Shown here in pieces: positions 16,706-26,042 of a DNA stretch of 64,000 nt (its first letter is position 1; each line of letters begins with the position of its first letter). Under the pieces are notes generated by a model. It was given only the letters and a program-made list of their open reading frames with translations. It did no database searches and was not told the DNA's origin. The position numbers and the translations under genes are program-made. The DNA comes from Gallionella sp. (GTDB lineage Bacteria > Pseudomonadota > Gammaproteobacteria > Burkholderiales > Gallionellaceae): positions 1-64,000 of the forward strand of contig JAQTTY010000011.1 in NCBI GenBank assembly GCA_028710525.1, in the 5' to 3' direction.

Positions 16706-17467
16706 TCAGCTCAATGTGGAGAGTTTGATTGGAGTCAATTCATCTGCCAGCAATTGTGCGGCGCGCAGATCTAGTGAACCTTCATAGATCGCGCGGCCGG
16801 TGATTGCACCGATGATGCCTTCCTTGTAAACAGCAGCTAAAGCGCGCACATCATCCAGATTGGTGATGCCACCGCTGGCGATGACAGGCACACGCAATGG
16901 ACTGGCCAATTCGACCGTAGCGGGGATGTTCACGCCGTTCATCATGCCGTCGCGACCGATGTCGGTATAGATGATGGCTTCAACGCCGTAGTCTTCGAAA
17001 CGCTTGGCCAAATCACCCACGTCATGTCCGGTCAGCTTGGACCAACCATCCACCGCCACCTTGCCGCCCTTGGCATCCAAGCCAACCATGATATGGCCAG
17101 GGAAAGCATCGCAGGCTTCATGCAAGAAGCCCGGCACTTTGACTGCCGCCGTGCCGATGATGATGTAGGTCACACCCAGATCGAGATAACGCTCTATGGT
17201 AGCGAGGTCGCGTATACCACCACCCAACTGTACAGGCACTTCCATGCCGATTTCTTCGATGATGCTGCGCACCGCGGCTTCATTTTTGGGCTTGCCGGCG
17301 AAAGCGCCGTTCAGGTCTACCAGATGCAAACGACGCGCGCCTTGGGTCAACCAATGCCTCGCCATTGCTGCGGGGTCATCGGAGAACACCGTCGCGCCCT
17401 CCATTTCGCCTTGCTTAAGGCGCACACAGTTACCGTCTTTCAGATCAATCGCAGGAATAATTAGCAT
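16706..17467 (-). CDS. hisA: Phosphoribosylformimino-5-aminoimidazole carboxamide ribotide isomerase HisA
   Basis: 253-residue TIM barrel catalysing the Amadori rearrangement of ProFAR. Characteristic motifs are [11 protein letters not shown] at the N-terminus (Asp general base), QLGGGIRD and VIASGGI phosphate loops, and YTDIGRDGM. It is five bases upstream of hisF and homologous to it. Confidence 0.98.
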   Translation of the reverse strand: MLIIPAIDLKDGNCVRLKQGEMEGATVFSDDPAAMARHWLTQGARRLHLVDLNGAFAGKPKNEAAVRSIIEEIGMEVPVQLGGGIRDLATIERYLDLGVTYIIIGTAAVKVPGFLHEACDAFPGHIMVGLDAKGGKVAVDGWSKLTGHDVGDLAKRFEDYGVEAIIYTDIGRDGMMNGVNIPATVELASPLRVPVIASGGITNLDDVRALAAVYKEGIIGAITGRAIYEGSLDLRAAQLLADELTPIKLSTLS

Positions 17468-17484
17468 AGCAATACGTTAATGAG

Positions 17485-18123
17485 TTAAGGGTTCCACTGG
17501 GTAAAATTTTGCAGCAACTGCAAGCCAGCTGCATGGCTCTTCTCGGGATGGAATTGCACCGCGAATAAGTTTTCTTGCGCGACCGCGCACACAAAAGGCT
17601 GAGGGTAATCGCTGGTCGCTTGTATCACACTCGTATCTACCGGCTGCACATAATAGCTATGCACATAGTAGAAGCGCGCGTCTTGTGCTATGCCCTGCCA
17701 TAAAGCGTGTGCTGGCATCGCATGATGCACTTGATTCCAACCCATGTGCGGCACTTTCAAGCGCTCACCATGCGCATCAAGCGCAGCATGCGGAAAACGC
17801 AATACCTGTCCGCGCAAAATACCTAGACCAGGTACATCACCTTCAGCACTGTGCTCGAACAACATCTGCAAACCGATACAGATACCTAGGAAGGGCTTCT
17901 CACGCGCGGCCTGCATCACCGCAGTGCGCAGACCACGCGCATCCAGTTCACGCATGCAATCAGGCATCGCACCTTGCCCCGGAAACACCACACGTTTGGC
18001 GGCTGCGATGACAGCGGCATCGTCCGTAACTGCCACTACGACATCGGGTGCAACCTTGCGCATGGCCTGTTCGACCGAGCGCAGATTGCCCATGCCGTAA
18101 TCAACTATCGCGACATCAACCAT
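17485..18123 (-). CDS. hisH: Imidazole glycerol phosphate synthase glutaminase subunit HisH
   Basis: 212-residue class I glutamine amidotransferase that makes ammonia for HisF. The nucleophile Cys is in FLGICIGLQMLFE (about residue 82), and the His/Glu of the triad are in FAVQFHPEKS (about 192-196). It has VDYGMGNLRSV near the N-terminus as in all HisH proteins. Confidence 0.98.
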   Translation of the reverse strand: MVDVAIVDYGMGNLRSVEQAMRKVAPDVVVAVTDDAAVIAAAKRVVFPGQGAMPDCMRELDARGLRTAVMQAAREKPFLGICIGLQMLFEHSAEGDVPGLGILRGQVLRFPHAALDAHGERLKVPHMGWNQVHHAMPAHALWQGIAQDARFYYVHSYYVQPVDTSVIQATSDYPQPFVCAVAQENLFAVQFHPEKSHAAGLQLLQNFTQWNP

Positions 18124-18129
18124 CTTGAT

Positions 18130-18717
18130 TTACAGACTGCCTTTAGTTGAGGGCATCATGCCCGCCATGCGCGCATCCTGCTCCAATGCCATGCGCAATG
18201 CACGACCAAATGCTTTGAAGATCGTCTCAGCCTGATGATGGGCATTACTGCCCGCGAGATTGTCGATGTGCAAAGTCACCAGCGCGTGATTGACGAAGCC
18301 TTGGAAGAATTCATGGAACAAATCAACATCGAATTGACCGATGTTGCCGCGCACGAATTTGCAATTGAACACCAAGCCCGGACGACCGGAAAGATCGAGC
18401 ACCACACGCGACAATGCTTCATCAAGCGGCACATAGGCATGACCGTAGCGGCGTAAACCCTTCTTATCGCCCACAGCCTGATTGAACGCTTGACCCAACG
18501 TGATGCCGATATCTTCCACAGTATGGTGGGCATCGATGTGTAGATCGCCTTTGGCGAGGATGCTGATATCCAGCAAACCATGACGCGCGATCTGATCCAG
18601 CATGTGGTCGAGGAAAGGTAGACCCGTATCGAACTTGGCCTTGCCTGTGCCGTCCAGATTCAGCTCTACACTGATCTGAGTCTCTAGGGTGTTACGTGTA
18701 ACGCTAGTGCTACGCAT
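18130..18717 (-). CDS. hisB: Imidazoleglycerol-phosphate dehydratase HisB
   Basis: Monofunctional 195-residue dehydratase for the Mn-dependent conversion of imidazole glycerol phosphate to imidazole acetol phosphate. Metal-binding motifs [34 protein letters not shown] and [12 protein letters not shown] are intact. I start at ATG 18717 ([10 protein letters not shown]); the frame stays open further upstream, but homology begins here. Confidence 0.97.
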   Translation of the reverse strand: MRSTSVTRNTLETQISVELNLDGTGKAKFDTGLPFLDHMLDQIARHGLLDISILAKGDLHIDAHHTVEDIGITLGQAFNQAVGDKKGLRRYGHAYVPLDEALSRVVLDLSGRPGLVFNCKFVRGNIGQFDVDLFHEFFQGFVNHALVTLHIDNLAGSNAHHQAETIFKAFGRALRMALEQDARMAGMMPSTKGSL

Positions 18718-18728
18718 ATCTATTCGCC

Positions 18729-19817
18729 TTATGCGAGTTGAGTGATAGTTTCGTTGAAGGCTTCTAAGAATCTTCGATTCTCTTCTGGCGTTCCCACGGT
18801 GACGCGCAAACAATCTTGCAACATCGGATGACTGCCATGCAGATTCTTGATCAGCACACCGCGCTGTTTCAAGCCCTCGAATATCTCCTTGGCCCGCGCC
18901 ACGCGTAGCAACAAGAAGTTTGCGGAACTGGGGTAAACCTTAACGCCTTTAATCGCGGACAACTCTTGCAGCAAGAGGCTGCGATCCTGTTTGATCTGCT
19001 CGGCTTGCGCCAACAGCACATCGTGATGATCCAAAAGTTTTTCTGCGACCAGCTGCGGCAAAACACCGACATTATACGGCAAGCGCAACTTTTCCAGTTC
19101 ATTGAGCCATAGCTCGCTACCGACCAAGAATCCCAAACGCAATCCTGCCATCCCCAGCTTGGAAAAGGTGCGCATCACCAACAGATTGGGGTACTCGGCC
19201 AGATGCGGCACGAAACTGTCTTCCGCAAAAGCGTAATAGGCTTCGTCTACCACCACCAAGCTTGGCGCAGCGGCGATGATCTGCTTGATGTCCGCAGCAG
19301 AGAACGCATTGCCGGTCGGGTTGTTCGGGTATGCCAAAAATATCAAAGCAGGCTTATCGCGCTCGATTGCGGCAAGCATCGCGCTCATATCCAGCGAAAA
19401 ATCTTGTGCCAGCGGCACACCTACATAGCGCATGCCGAGGAAGGTCGCGATCATTTTGTACATGACAAAGGACGGCTCTACGCTGAGCAAGGTTGTGCCG
19501 GGTTTATTCACCGCCATCGCCAACAACTGGATCAACTCATCCGAACCATTGCCCAATAGTACTGACATGCCGGATTTAAGTTGCAGCAACGCTGCGATCT
19601 TGCGCTTGAGCGCCAAAGGATTAGGGTCGGGATAGCGATTGATCGCTGCACCGCTCACTACCGCCGCGATCTCTTCGCGTAACGACTGAGGAACCTGATA
19701 GGGATTCTCCATTGCATCCAGCTTGACCATGCCTGCGCTCACCGGCACATGGTAGGCGTTTAGCGCAAGTATTTCGGGACGAACCAGCTGACTAACAAGA
19801 GTGGAGATAGACGACAT
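18729..19817 (-). CDS. hisC: Histidinol-phosphate aminotransferase HisC
   Basis: PLP-dependent class I/II aminotransferase of about 362 residues. The PLP lysine is in [20 protein letters not shown], the phosphate-binding and substrate motif, and VVDEAYYAF are present. I use ATG 19817 ([10 protein letters not shown]); a GTG 15 codons earlier is also in frame. It is the first gene of this his cluster. hisG and hisD, often just upstream in relatives, are not here, and the cyc2 gene lies upstream instead. Confidence 0.96.
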   Translation of the reverse strand: MSSISTLVSQLVRPEILALNAYHVPVSAGMVKLDAMENPYQVPQSLREEIAAVVSGAAINRYPDPNPLALKRKIAALLQLKSGMSVLLGNGSDELIQLLAMAVNKPGTTLLSVEPSFVMYKMIATFLGMRYVGVPLAQDFSLDMSAMLAAIERDKPALIFLAYPNNPTGNAFSAADIKQIIAAAPSLVVVDEAYYAFAEDSFVPHLAEYPNLLVMRTFSKLGMAGLRLGFLVGSELWLNELEKLRLPYNVGVLPQLVAEKLLDHHDVLLAQAEQIKQDRSLLLQELSAIKGVKVYPSSANFLLLRVARAKEIFEGLKQRGVLIKNLHGSHPMLQDCLRVTVGTPEENRRFLEAFNETITQLA

Positions 19818-19893
19818 AAACGTGTGAAAACAGTAAGACTTCAAGGCTGCGAAGCTTACCACAGCGACTGTTTTAGATGTTTATGGCCGACGC

Positions 19894-19925
19894 AAAAAAA
19901 CAGGGGAGACCGAAGTCTCCCCTGT
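19894..19925 (-). terminator. Rho-independent terminator after cyc2
   Basis: ACAGGGGAGAC-CGAA-GTCTCCCCTGT, an 11-bp stem with a seven-base T tract on the minus strand. It insulates the strongly driven cyc2 gene from the his operon downstream. Confidence 0.9.
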
Positions 19926-19995
19926 TCCTATAGCTTAACTATTGTTTGATGGACGAATCGATTAAATCGACTGATTCATCTTACGCAAGTTTAAC

Positions 19996-21264
19996 TTACC
20001 AAGCCGCTTCCAACATAAATGTTGTCAGGCGACGTTGTGCTGGAGCAAATGGCACATTTGCACGTGAAGAACCATTGTATTCACTGTGGTTGATGTGCAG
20101 CGCAACGTTCTGTACCAGATCGTAAACTACAGTTGCAGTGATTGCATTGTCAGTCAGGTTAGCCAATGTCAATGGATCAACTGCACCAGTGTTTGCCTTA
20201 CGGTATGCGCCACCCAAATGCAACACATGAGGAATCAAGCTGTAGTCAGCACCGATAGTGAACGCTTTACGGTCAGCAGTACCACCAGCATTGTACTCAT
20301 TGATCATGCCAGTAACAGGGTCAGTCTTAGGAGCGATAGCGTATTGAGCGTAGATACTCAACTCGTTGTCGCCCAAAGCGCCTTGAGCTTGCAAGTCGAA
20401 GTATGTCTGTTCAGTAACTGAAGGAACCAATGCACCGCCAGCGTAGCCAGTACCGTTCATCATGCTCACACCAGTAACCAGCGAGAAGCCAGCAACTTCA
20501 GGAGTAGCAGCGATACGGAACAGGTTAGAACCCATAGAGTAAGTTGGTACACCACCACCGTTTGCACCCATTGCGAAGTTAGGTGAGAAACGTGTGTAAG
20601 CAGCAAAACCCATATCGTTCTTAGCAGCCAAAGTCACACCCGTTGCAGCACCAGCGCCAGCGTTGTACTGAATAGCAGATGTTTCACGACGGTGCTCAGC
20701 CCAACGGTTCGCACGCATTACGCCGCCACTGGACAATTCATAACCGTATTGAGCATCCAATGCGTCGGTTGTGAATGGAACAATGATGAAGTTAGCCGCA
20801 GATGTCTCGATGTTGATAGGCAGCTTGAAGCCAGCCAACAACGCGCCGCCAACAGCAGCAGTGTTACCTTCGAACAAGAAACCAATGTTTTCAGCTACGC
20901 GACCACCGAAGAACAGACTGAATTCGTCACCGAATTGCAGTTGGCCGTCAGCTGGACTCAAAGCTGCGCCAGCAGGCGCTTTAGCTGTGTTGTCTTTTTG
21001 GTAACGAACTTTAGCCAAGATAGCTGCGTTCATTACTGCAGGGATAGACAAATGTTCGCCTTCTACTTTTTCTTGCGCGCCCATCATTGTGTAACCAGCA
21101 GCCTTGAATGCACGACCAAAGCCATTCAGAACCGGGAAGTGTTGGTTGTGGCAAGCAGAGCAAGCCATACCTGTTTGACGTGCAAATGCTGGCAAAGCTG
21201 AAGCTTCTGGAGCAAATGCTACTGCGGCCATTACGCCTGCCAGTGAGAGAACGATTTTCTTCAT
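19996..21264 (-). CDS. cyc2: Cyc2-type outer-membrane cytochrome c-porin fusion, probable Fe(II) oxidase
   Basis: 422 residues. The signal peptide is cleaved near residue 23 (PEASA|LP). The Cyc2 signature follows: LPAFARQTGMACSACH with one heme motif at 35-39, then FPVLNGFGRAFKAAGYT. The remaining 350 residues show alternating hydrophobic/polar strands, Gly-rich turns and a terminal aromatic residue (LEAAW), as in a porin-like beta-barrel. Cyc2 is the established Fe(II)-oxidising outer-membrane cytochrome of neutrophilic iron oxidisers: heme at the cell surface or in the pore, electrons passed to periplasmic cytochromes. It is a single-gene unit between its own promoter and terminator. A substrate other than Fe(II) is possible, since Cyc2-like proteins form several clusters. 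Confidence 0.82.
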   Translation of the reverse strand: MKKIVLSLAGVMAAVAFAPEASALPAFARQTGMACSACHNQHFPVLNGFGRAFKAAGYTMMGAQEKVEGEHLSIPAVMNAAILAKVRYQKDNTAKAPAGAALSPADGQLQFGDEFSLFFGGRVAENIGFLFEGNTAAVGGALLAGFKLPINIETSAANFIIVPFTTDALDAQYGYELSSGGVMRANRWAEHRRETSAIQYNAGAGAATGVTLAAKNDMGFAAYTRFSPNFAMGANGGGVPTYSMGSNLFRIAATPEVAGFSLVTGVSMMNGTGYAGGALVPSVTEQTYFDLQAQGALGDNELSIYAQYAIAPKTDPVTGMINEYNAGGTADRKAFTIGADYSLIPHVLHLGGAYRKANTGAVDPLTLANLTDNAITATVVYDLVQNVALHINHSEYNGSSRANVPFAPAQRRLTTFMLEAAW

Positions 21265-21332
21265 TTGTGTTTTCCTCGGATTATTGAGATTTAAAGTTGA
21301 CTTTTTATTGCAACCTTTTGTGCCGATAAGAC

Positions 21333-21352
21333 CTCCCTACCTGCACTGGGAG
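21333..21352 (-). other. Hairpin at the predicted 5' end of the cyc2 transcript
   Basis: CTCCC-N10-GGGAG. Its outer edge coincides with the predicted transcription start (about 21351). A 5'-terminal stem of this kind can protect an mRNA from decay; that role is inference. Confidence 0.35.
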
Positions 21353-21357
21353 CGGAC

Positions 21358-21385
21358 TGTATAGAAGGCAGCAAACTAATGTCAA
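21358..21385 (-). promoter_or_regulatory. Predicted strong sigma-70-type promoter of cyc2
   Basis: On the minus strand TTGACA (21380-21385, perfect -35), 16 bases, TATACA (21358-21363). The predicted leader is about 86 bases and carries a GAGGAAA-type ribosome binding site before ATG 21264. Confidence 0.6.
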
Positions 21386-21437
21386 AACTTTGTTAAGTAT
21401 GCGTTGTATTTTTGCAACAACATAAATCCAAGGAACG

Positions 21438-23120
21438 TCACTCTCCCGCTAACAACAGCTCAAAACGCACTTTTCCATTTTTGTTATCCGCCAATATCAA
21501 GCGATAGCCAAGCTGCTCCGCCCATTTGGCGGCTTGGTATAAACCTATCCCCAGCCCCTGATTTGATACAACCACCGAATGTAGCAATGATGACAATTCC
21601 CCCTCTGGTACAGCTGAGCCGTTGTCACACACGCTGATGCGCAAGCCTTTCTCCAAATGCAACTCGACACAAATTTGAATCCCAGGCTGCATCTGCTGCT
21701 TGCGTATCGCGTTATCTAATAGATTATCTAAGACGCAATCGAACATCGCCGCCGGAATGCTACTGTCCGGCAACACCCCCGACACTTTCCAGACGATCTC
21801 ATGATGTTGGTTACGCATGCGCAAGCCATCCCACCAAGCTGAGAGTGCCAGCATCGGAGCATCTTCTTCTGATTGCGGTTGTTGCAGCTTCACCATGATC
21901 TGCTCGATACGCTGCGACAAAAAAGGCAACTGTTGCCGCAGCAACTGCTGCGCACGATCCCCCTTGTTCTGCGCGATGGACGCCAACGAAAGCAAAGACT
22001 GCAGCATATTCTTGAGATCATGCGTCAAGCGCGAACCGGTCTCATACACAGCCTGCATGCGCGTGATGTCGCGCAAGGTCTGTTCGCGTTGTTTGGCTTG
22101 ATAGAAATAGCCCACTAGCTGGCTTAACAAACGTACGTGCATCAACACCGTTGGACTCAATGCCTGCTTGGTATATATCGTCAAACGCAGGTCACCCTCA
22201 TACATCACTTCGGCATATGGACTGAACTGACCATATTGCCCCGCCTTTGCGGATGTTTGCCATGAGATGCCAGACATCCATTGCAGATCAGCCAGCAAAG
22301 CGGTCGCAGCATTAAGGTAACTATCCGCATCCGGTGAGTGTTGCGCAGCATCGGCCAGTCTGACTAACCAAGCTTCGAAAGGCGTGCCGATGTTGAGCAG
22401 ATAGCGCGAGAACACCACCTGCAAACCATGGAAGCCAAACAAGGGATTCCACAACCCTCCCAGCGCCAACAGTATCAACCCCATTAGAAACAGCGTGCGC
22501 AACAAGGCTTCGATATAGTCGAGATGCGCTAAGGTCATAAATGCCAAGCTACCCAATACCACCAAGGCCAGCAGCATGAACAGCATTAGACTGTAGAAGA
22601 AATCTATGCTTTGCGCCGTGTCTGCACCGCGTCTATCGACCGGCAACAAGACCAAGATAGGGAGCAACATCGGCAAGACATAGATCAACAACAAACGACC
22701 TATCTCTGTATTGGTTTGCGGCGCAAACAGATTGGGTACCACCCAAAGCAACAGCAAGGCCAGCAGGTACACCATTTGAGTCAAACTGAAGGCTCTGGCC
22801 CAAATAGAACGGAATGCCAAAACTCGTCCGCCTACCAGCCCAAACAAACAGATCAACCAAAACGCCATGATCCACCAGTTCAAAGTGAACAAAACTATCA
22901 ATGCAGCGAAGGCGATAAAGACCAAGGCAGGGATGCTGACTTGTCCATCGCCACGCCAAAGTGGCTGCCAGATCAGGAATAAGCCCAGATGCGCCAACAT
23001 CAAGGGATGAGCCCATACGCTCTCGACCCCGACCAACATCACCGCATGCAAAGACAGCAACATCAGCAAGAGCAAGGAGCGCCCAGCAAGCAATCGATTC
23101 CTGATATTTAACGTCAGCAT
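21438..23120 (-). CDS. Orphan membrane-bound sensor histidine kinase
   Basis: About 560 residues. The first 260 form roughly seven or eight transmembrane helices. A GAF-like region follows, then a phospho-acceptor box (GSRLTHDLKNMLQSLLSL, about residue 365) and a C-terminal ATPase domain with N-box NLLDNAIRKQ, a DNGSAVPEG G1-type box and GLGIGLYQAAKWAEQLG. The HDLKN box and multi-helix sensor resemble PrsK/NtrB-like kinases that partner sigma-54 activators. No response regulator gene lies in the window. ATG 23120 is preferred over a TTG ten codons upstream. It diverges from a prepilin gene with a sigma-54-type promoter. Confidence 0.85.
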   Translation of the reverse strand: MLTLNIRNRLLAGRSLLLLMLLSLHAVMLVGVESVWAHPLMLAHLGLFLIWQPLWRGDGQVSIPALVFIAFAALIVLFTLNWWIMAFWLICLFGLVGGRVLAFRSIWARAFSLTQMVYLLALLLLWVVPNLFAPQTNTEIGRLLLIYVLPMLLPILVLLPVDRRGADTAQSIDFFYSLMLFMLLALVVLGSLAFMTLAHLDYIEALLRTLFLMGLILLALGGLWNPLFGFHGLQVVFSRYLLNIGTPFEAWLVRLADAAQHSPDADSYLNAATALLADLQWMSGISWQTSAKAGQYGQFSPYAEVMYEGDLRLTIYTKQALSPTVLMHVRLLSQLVGYFYQAKQREQTLRDITRMQAVYETGSRLTHDLKNMLQSLLSLASIAQNKGDRAQQLLRQQLPFLSQRIEQIMVKLQQPQSEEDAPMLALSAWWDGLRMRNQHHEIVWKVSGVLPDSSIPAAMFDCVLDNLLDNAIRKQQMQPGIQICVELHLEKGLRISVCDNGSAVPEGELSSLLHSVVVSNQGLGIGLYQAAKWAEQLGYRLILADNKNGKVRFELLLAGE

Positions 23121-23266
23121 TTCATCATCCGTCTGTTGAAATCTCGACAAACCAGCACTTTATTCCACATCTCACGGCCCATTGCCATTCCAAATTCCAG
23201 CAAGATTACTTTCAAATAATTGATATTTATAGATTTAACTTGCATCGCATTATTACTGGCATTGAA

Positions 23267-23282
23267 TGGCACAGCAATTGCT
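23267..23282 (+). promoter_or_regulatory. Predicted sigma-54 (-24/-12) promoter of the prepilin gene
   Basis: TGGCAC-AGCAA-TTGCT matches the sigma-54 consensus TGGCAC-N5-TTGCW with GG and GC ten bases apart. A transcript would start near 23293 and reach the AAGGAG/ATG at 23322 after about 29 bases. rpoN is encoded at 45098. pilA genes elsewhere are known sigma-54 targets through PilS/PilR. Confidence 0.75.
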
Positions 23283-23321
23283 GTGTATGTAGCGAAACGT
23301 ATATAACAAGGAGAATACATC

Positions 23322-23993
23322 ATGAAACGCAATCAATCCGGCTTTACCTTAATTGAAATCGCCATCGTACTGGTCATTATTGGCCTGCTGCTAGGCGGCG
23401 TACTGAAAGGTCAAGAGCTGATCAACAGCGCCAAGGTCAAGAACCTCGCTACCGATTTCCGCAATATCCCTGTATTTATCTATGGCTATCAAGATAAATT
23501 TCGCTCTCTGCCTGGCGACGACGCATCCCCAGACACACACGTATCAGGGACAAAGTGTACTGGTGCCGCAGCAGTATGCTCAATGGGGAATGGTATAATT
23601 AACGGAAAATGGGATAGCGCAACAGTTGCAGACGAAACGCAGTTATTTTGGGAACACATACGCTTGGCGGGCTTAGCCACTGGACCAACCACTGGCACTG
23701 ATTTACTACCTACCAATGCTGGCGGCGGCCTAATCGGTATTACCAATGGTGGAACCGACAATCCTGATCCCGCTTATGCGCTCACTCCGGCTACCGCACT
23801 ACACGGCACATATGTGATTTGCTCTGGCGGAATCTTGGGCAAATTTGCCAAACAGCTCGACATCCAAATGGATGACGGCTCACTTACGGGCGGCAGTATG
23901 CGCGCGTTCAAGCAGGGGGCTCGTGGGACTGCTTTGACCGCACCAGGCACAATTGATGACGCAACTCCTTACGTAGTCTGCATGGGTGTATAA
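23322..23993 (+). CDS. Prepilin-like protein with type IV N-terminal cleavage/methylation signal
   Basis: 223 residues. It has a short basic leader (MKRNQSG), then FTLIEIAIVLVIIGLLLGGVLKGQELI, the PilD processing site with Glu5 and hydrophobic spine. The C-terminal domain is rich in Gly, Thr and Asp (LPGDDASPDT, TTGTD, NGGTDNPD) with several cysteines (CTGAAAVC; C-terminal VVCMGV). The body is larger than a usual PilA, so it could be a minor or specialised pilin or pseudopilin. It is expressed alone, between a sigma-54-type promoter and a terminator. Confidence 0.88.
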   Translation: MKRNQSGFTLIEIAIVLVIIGLLLGGVLKGQELINSAKVKNLATDFRNIPVFIYGYQDKFRSLPGDDASPDTHVSGTKCTGAAAVCSMGNGIINGKWDSATVADETQLFWEHIRLAGLATGPTTGTDLLPTNAGGGLIGITNGGTDNPDPAYALTPATALHGTYVICSGGILGKFAKQLDIQMDDGSLTGGSMRAFKQGARGTALTAPGTIDDATPYVVCMGV

Positions 23994-24014
23994 AAAATAC
24001 TCCGGCGTGACATT

Positions 24015-24046
24015 CAAAGCCCGCTCAAGCGGGCTTTGTTTTTTCC
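24015..24046 (+). terminator. Rho-independent terminator after the prepilin gene
   Basis: CAAAGCCCGC-TCAA-GCGGGCTTTG followed by TTTTTT. Confidence 0.92.
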
Positions 24047-24072
24047 GTTGTACTCACTAGAATCGCGCCACT

Positions 24073-24960
24073 ATGACCACTACCGATTTCTCCACCCTGA
24101 TCAGTCACGCGCATGAGCTACTGACTCGATTAGAAAAAATCCTACCCTCTACGGCACCTGCTGCACCTGACTGGTCGGCTGCAAGCGCCTTTCGCTGGAA
24201 TCACCTGCAACGTGAACTGAGCCCCGTTGCCAATTTTCAACGCATAGGCTTGGCAGACTTGTTGGGCATAGATAACCAGAAACAGCGCATCCAGCAGAAC
24301 ACGCTGCAATTCGTGCGCGGCGGCACGGCTAACAACGTGCTATTGAGCGGTGCGCGCGGCACGGGGAAATCTTCCTTAGTTAAAGCGCTATTGAATGAGT
24401 ATGCCGCACTAGGCTTGCGTGTGATCCAAATAGACAAACAGGGCTTGATAGATCTGCCGCTTATCATCAGCATGGTGCAAGGTCGTGAGGAGCGCTTCAT
24501 CCTCTATTGCGACGACTTATCCTTCAATGCCGACGAAGATGGCTATCAGACGCTCAAGGCGGCACTTGACGGCGACTTGGTGGCGTTCTCTGACAACTTA
24601 CTGATCTATGCCACATCCAACCGTCGCCACTTGATGCCCGACTATATGTCCGACAACCTTGCCACGAAATATGAAGGCGACGAGATCCATCCCGCTGAAA
24701 GTGTAGAAGAGAAAGTTTCCCTCTCAGAGCGCTTCGGGTTGTGGATATCGTTTTATCCTTTTAGCCAAGACGAATACTTGTCTGTTGCTGCGCACTGGCT
24801 AAAACATCACGGCTGGCAGCAGGGCATGAGCGAGGAAGTTCGACGCACCTGCCTACAATGGTCGCTGTCTAGAGGTTCTCGCAGTGGCAGGGTTGCCGGT
24901 CAATTTGCCAAGGACTGGTGTGGGCAACACCTGCCTAAAATTAATAATCCATCTGCTTAA
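24073..24960 (+). CDS. DUF815-family AAA ATPase
   Basis: 295 residues. Walker A is GARGTGKSSLVKALL (about 93-107), Walker B is FILYCDDLSF (about 137-146), and ATSNRRHLMPDY is a sensor-1 region typical of DUF815. The family function is unknown. The gene commonly neighbours the mutT/Nudix gene in betaproteobacteria, as here. Confidence 0.9.
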   Translation: MTTTDFSTLISHAHELLTRLEKILPSTAPAAPDWSAASAFRWNHLQRELSPVANFQRIGLADLLGIDNQKQRIQQNTLQFVRGGTANNVLLSGARGTGKSSLVKALLNEYAALGLRVIQIDKQGLIDLPLIISMVQGREERFILYCDDLSFNADEDGYQTLKAALDGDLVAFSDNLLIYATSNRRHLMPDYMSDNLATKYEGDEIHPAESVEEKVSLSERFGLWISFYPFSQDEYLSVAAHWLKHHGWQQGMSEEVRRTCLQWSLSRGSRSGRVAGQFAKDWCGQHLPKINNPSA

Positions 24961-24965
24961 CTATC

Positions 24966-25000
24966 CCCTCCCCCTTTTAGGGGGAGGGCTAGGGTGGGGG
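24966..25000. repeat. G/C-rich palindromic intergenic repeat
   Basis: CCCTCCCCC-TTTTA-GGGGGAGGG (24966-24988), followed by CTAGGGTGGGGG. Palindromes of this form are common dispersed intergenic repeats in proteobacterial genomes. A related fragment (CTTCCCCCTCGAAG) lies at about 25033-25046. It could act as a terminator-like hairpin after the ATPase gene. Confidence 0.6.
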
Positions 25001-25100
25001 TAGAAATCTAGCTATTACAACCACATTCCCACCTTCCCCCTCGAAGTGAGAAGAAACTGGCTTAGCCCTAGTAGAATTTCCGACATAAATAATCACCACC

Positions 25101-26042
25101 ATGACATCAACCAAAATCATCGCAGTTGCTGCCGCTGTCCTGTTGCGCATGGACGGCACTTTTCTTCTCGCACAGCGCCCTGCTGGCAAGGCTTTTGAGG
25201 GCTATTGGGAGTTTCCTGGCGGCAAACTGGAAGCGGGAGAAACTGCGCACCTAGCCTTGTGTCGTGAATTACAGGAAGAACTAGGCATCACCGTAACCCG
25301 CGCCCACCCTTGGTTGACGCGCACCTACACTTATACTCACGCCACGGTAAAGCTGCACTTTTTCAGAGTATACGAATGGATGGGCGAGCCGGCCGGCATG
25401 GAAGGCCAAGAACTCAGTTGGCAGACTCCTAATGCACTCACGGTCAGCCCGATATTGCCCGCCAACGCACCCATCCTGCGCGCTATCTCACTACCCTCGC
25501 TGTACGCCATCAGCAATGCTGTCGAGCTTGGCAACGAGGTCTTCTTGGAACGGCTAGAACAGGCACTCATCAAGGGGCTGCGATTAGTGCAGATACGAGA
25601 AGCGCATCTATCTCCGTCCGAGATGTTGGAGTTCACCCATCGCGCCGTCAGTCTGGCACATCGCTATGGCGCGCTGGTGATGGTGAATAGTGATATTGAA
25701 CTGGCAAAGCTAAGCGGCGCAGACGGCGTGCACTTCACTGGCAAGCAGTTACTCATGTGTACTGAAAGACCTGACATGACATGGTGTTCTGCTTCTTGTC
25801 ATAACGAAGCAGAACTGGCACATGCGGGTCGTATAGGATTTGATTTCGCTATGCTGAGTCCAGTATTACCTACGCTCAGTCACCCCGGCGCAGCACATCT
25901 GGGTTGGGAGAAGTTTGCCGAGATTATCAACGGTACGACATTGCCGGTATATGCGCTGGGGGGCTTGATAGCGAACGACCTAGGCACCGCGCAAGAACAC
26001 GGCGCGCACGGCATCGCGCTATTGCGTCAGGCGTGGATCTGA
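25101..26042 (+). CDS. Nudix (MutT-type) hydrolase fused to a thiamine-phosphate-synthase-like domain
   Basis: 313 residues in two parts. Residues 1-130 are a MutT Nudix domain with the Nudix box [24 protein letters not shown], which hydrolyses 8-oxo-dGTP in MutT proteins. Residues about 135-310 are a ThiE-like TIM barrel ([35 protein letters not shown]). The fusion is common in betaproteobacteria and the role of the second domain is not established. The last 24 bases overlap the convergent yacG. Confidence 0.92.
   Translation: MTSTKIIAVAAAVLLRMDGTFLLAQRPAGKAFEGYWEFPGGKLEAGETAHLALCRELQEELGITVTRAHPWLTRTYTYTHATVKLHFFRVYEWMGEPAGMEGQELSWQTPNALTVSPILPANAPILRAISLPSLYAISNAVELGNEVFLERLEQALIKGLRLVQIREAHLSPSEMLEFTHRAVSLAHRYGALVMVNSDIELAKLSGADGVHFTGKQLLMCTERPDMTWCSASCHNEAELAHAGRIGFDFAMLSPVLPTLSHPGAAHLGWEKFAEIINGTTLPVYALGGLIANDLGTAQEHGAHGIALLRQAWI

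Noticed and set aside
20692-21201. 169-codon plus-strand frame over cyc2
   Set aside because: Antisense shadow of a Gly/Ala-rich coding sequence, with no ribosome binding site.
21310-21325. Sigma-54-like CGGCAC-N6-TTGC in the cyc2 leader (minus strand)
   Set aside because: The spacer is one base too long and the first base is off consensus; strict GG-N10-GC spacing is needed.
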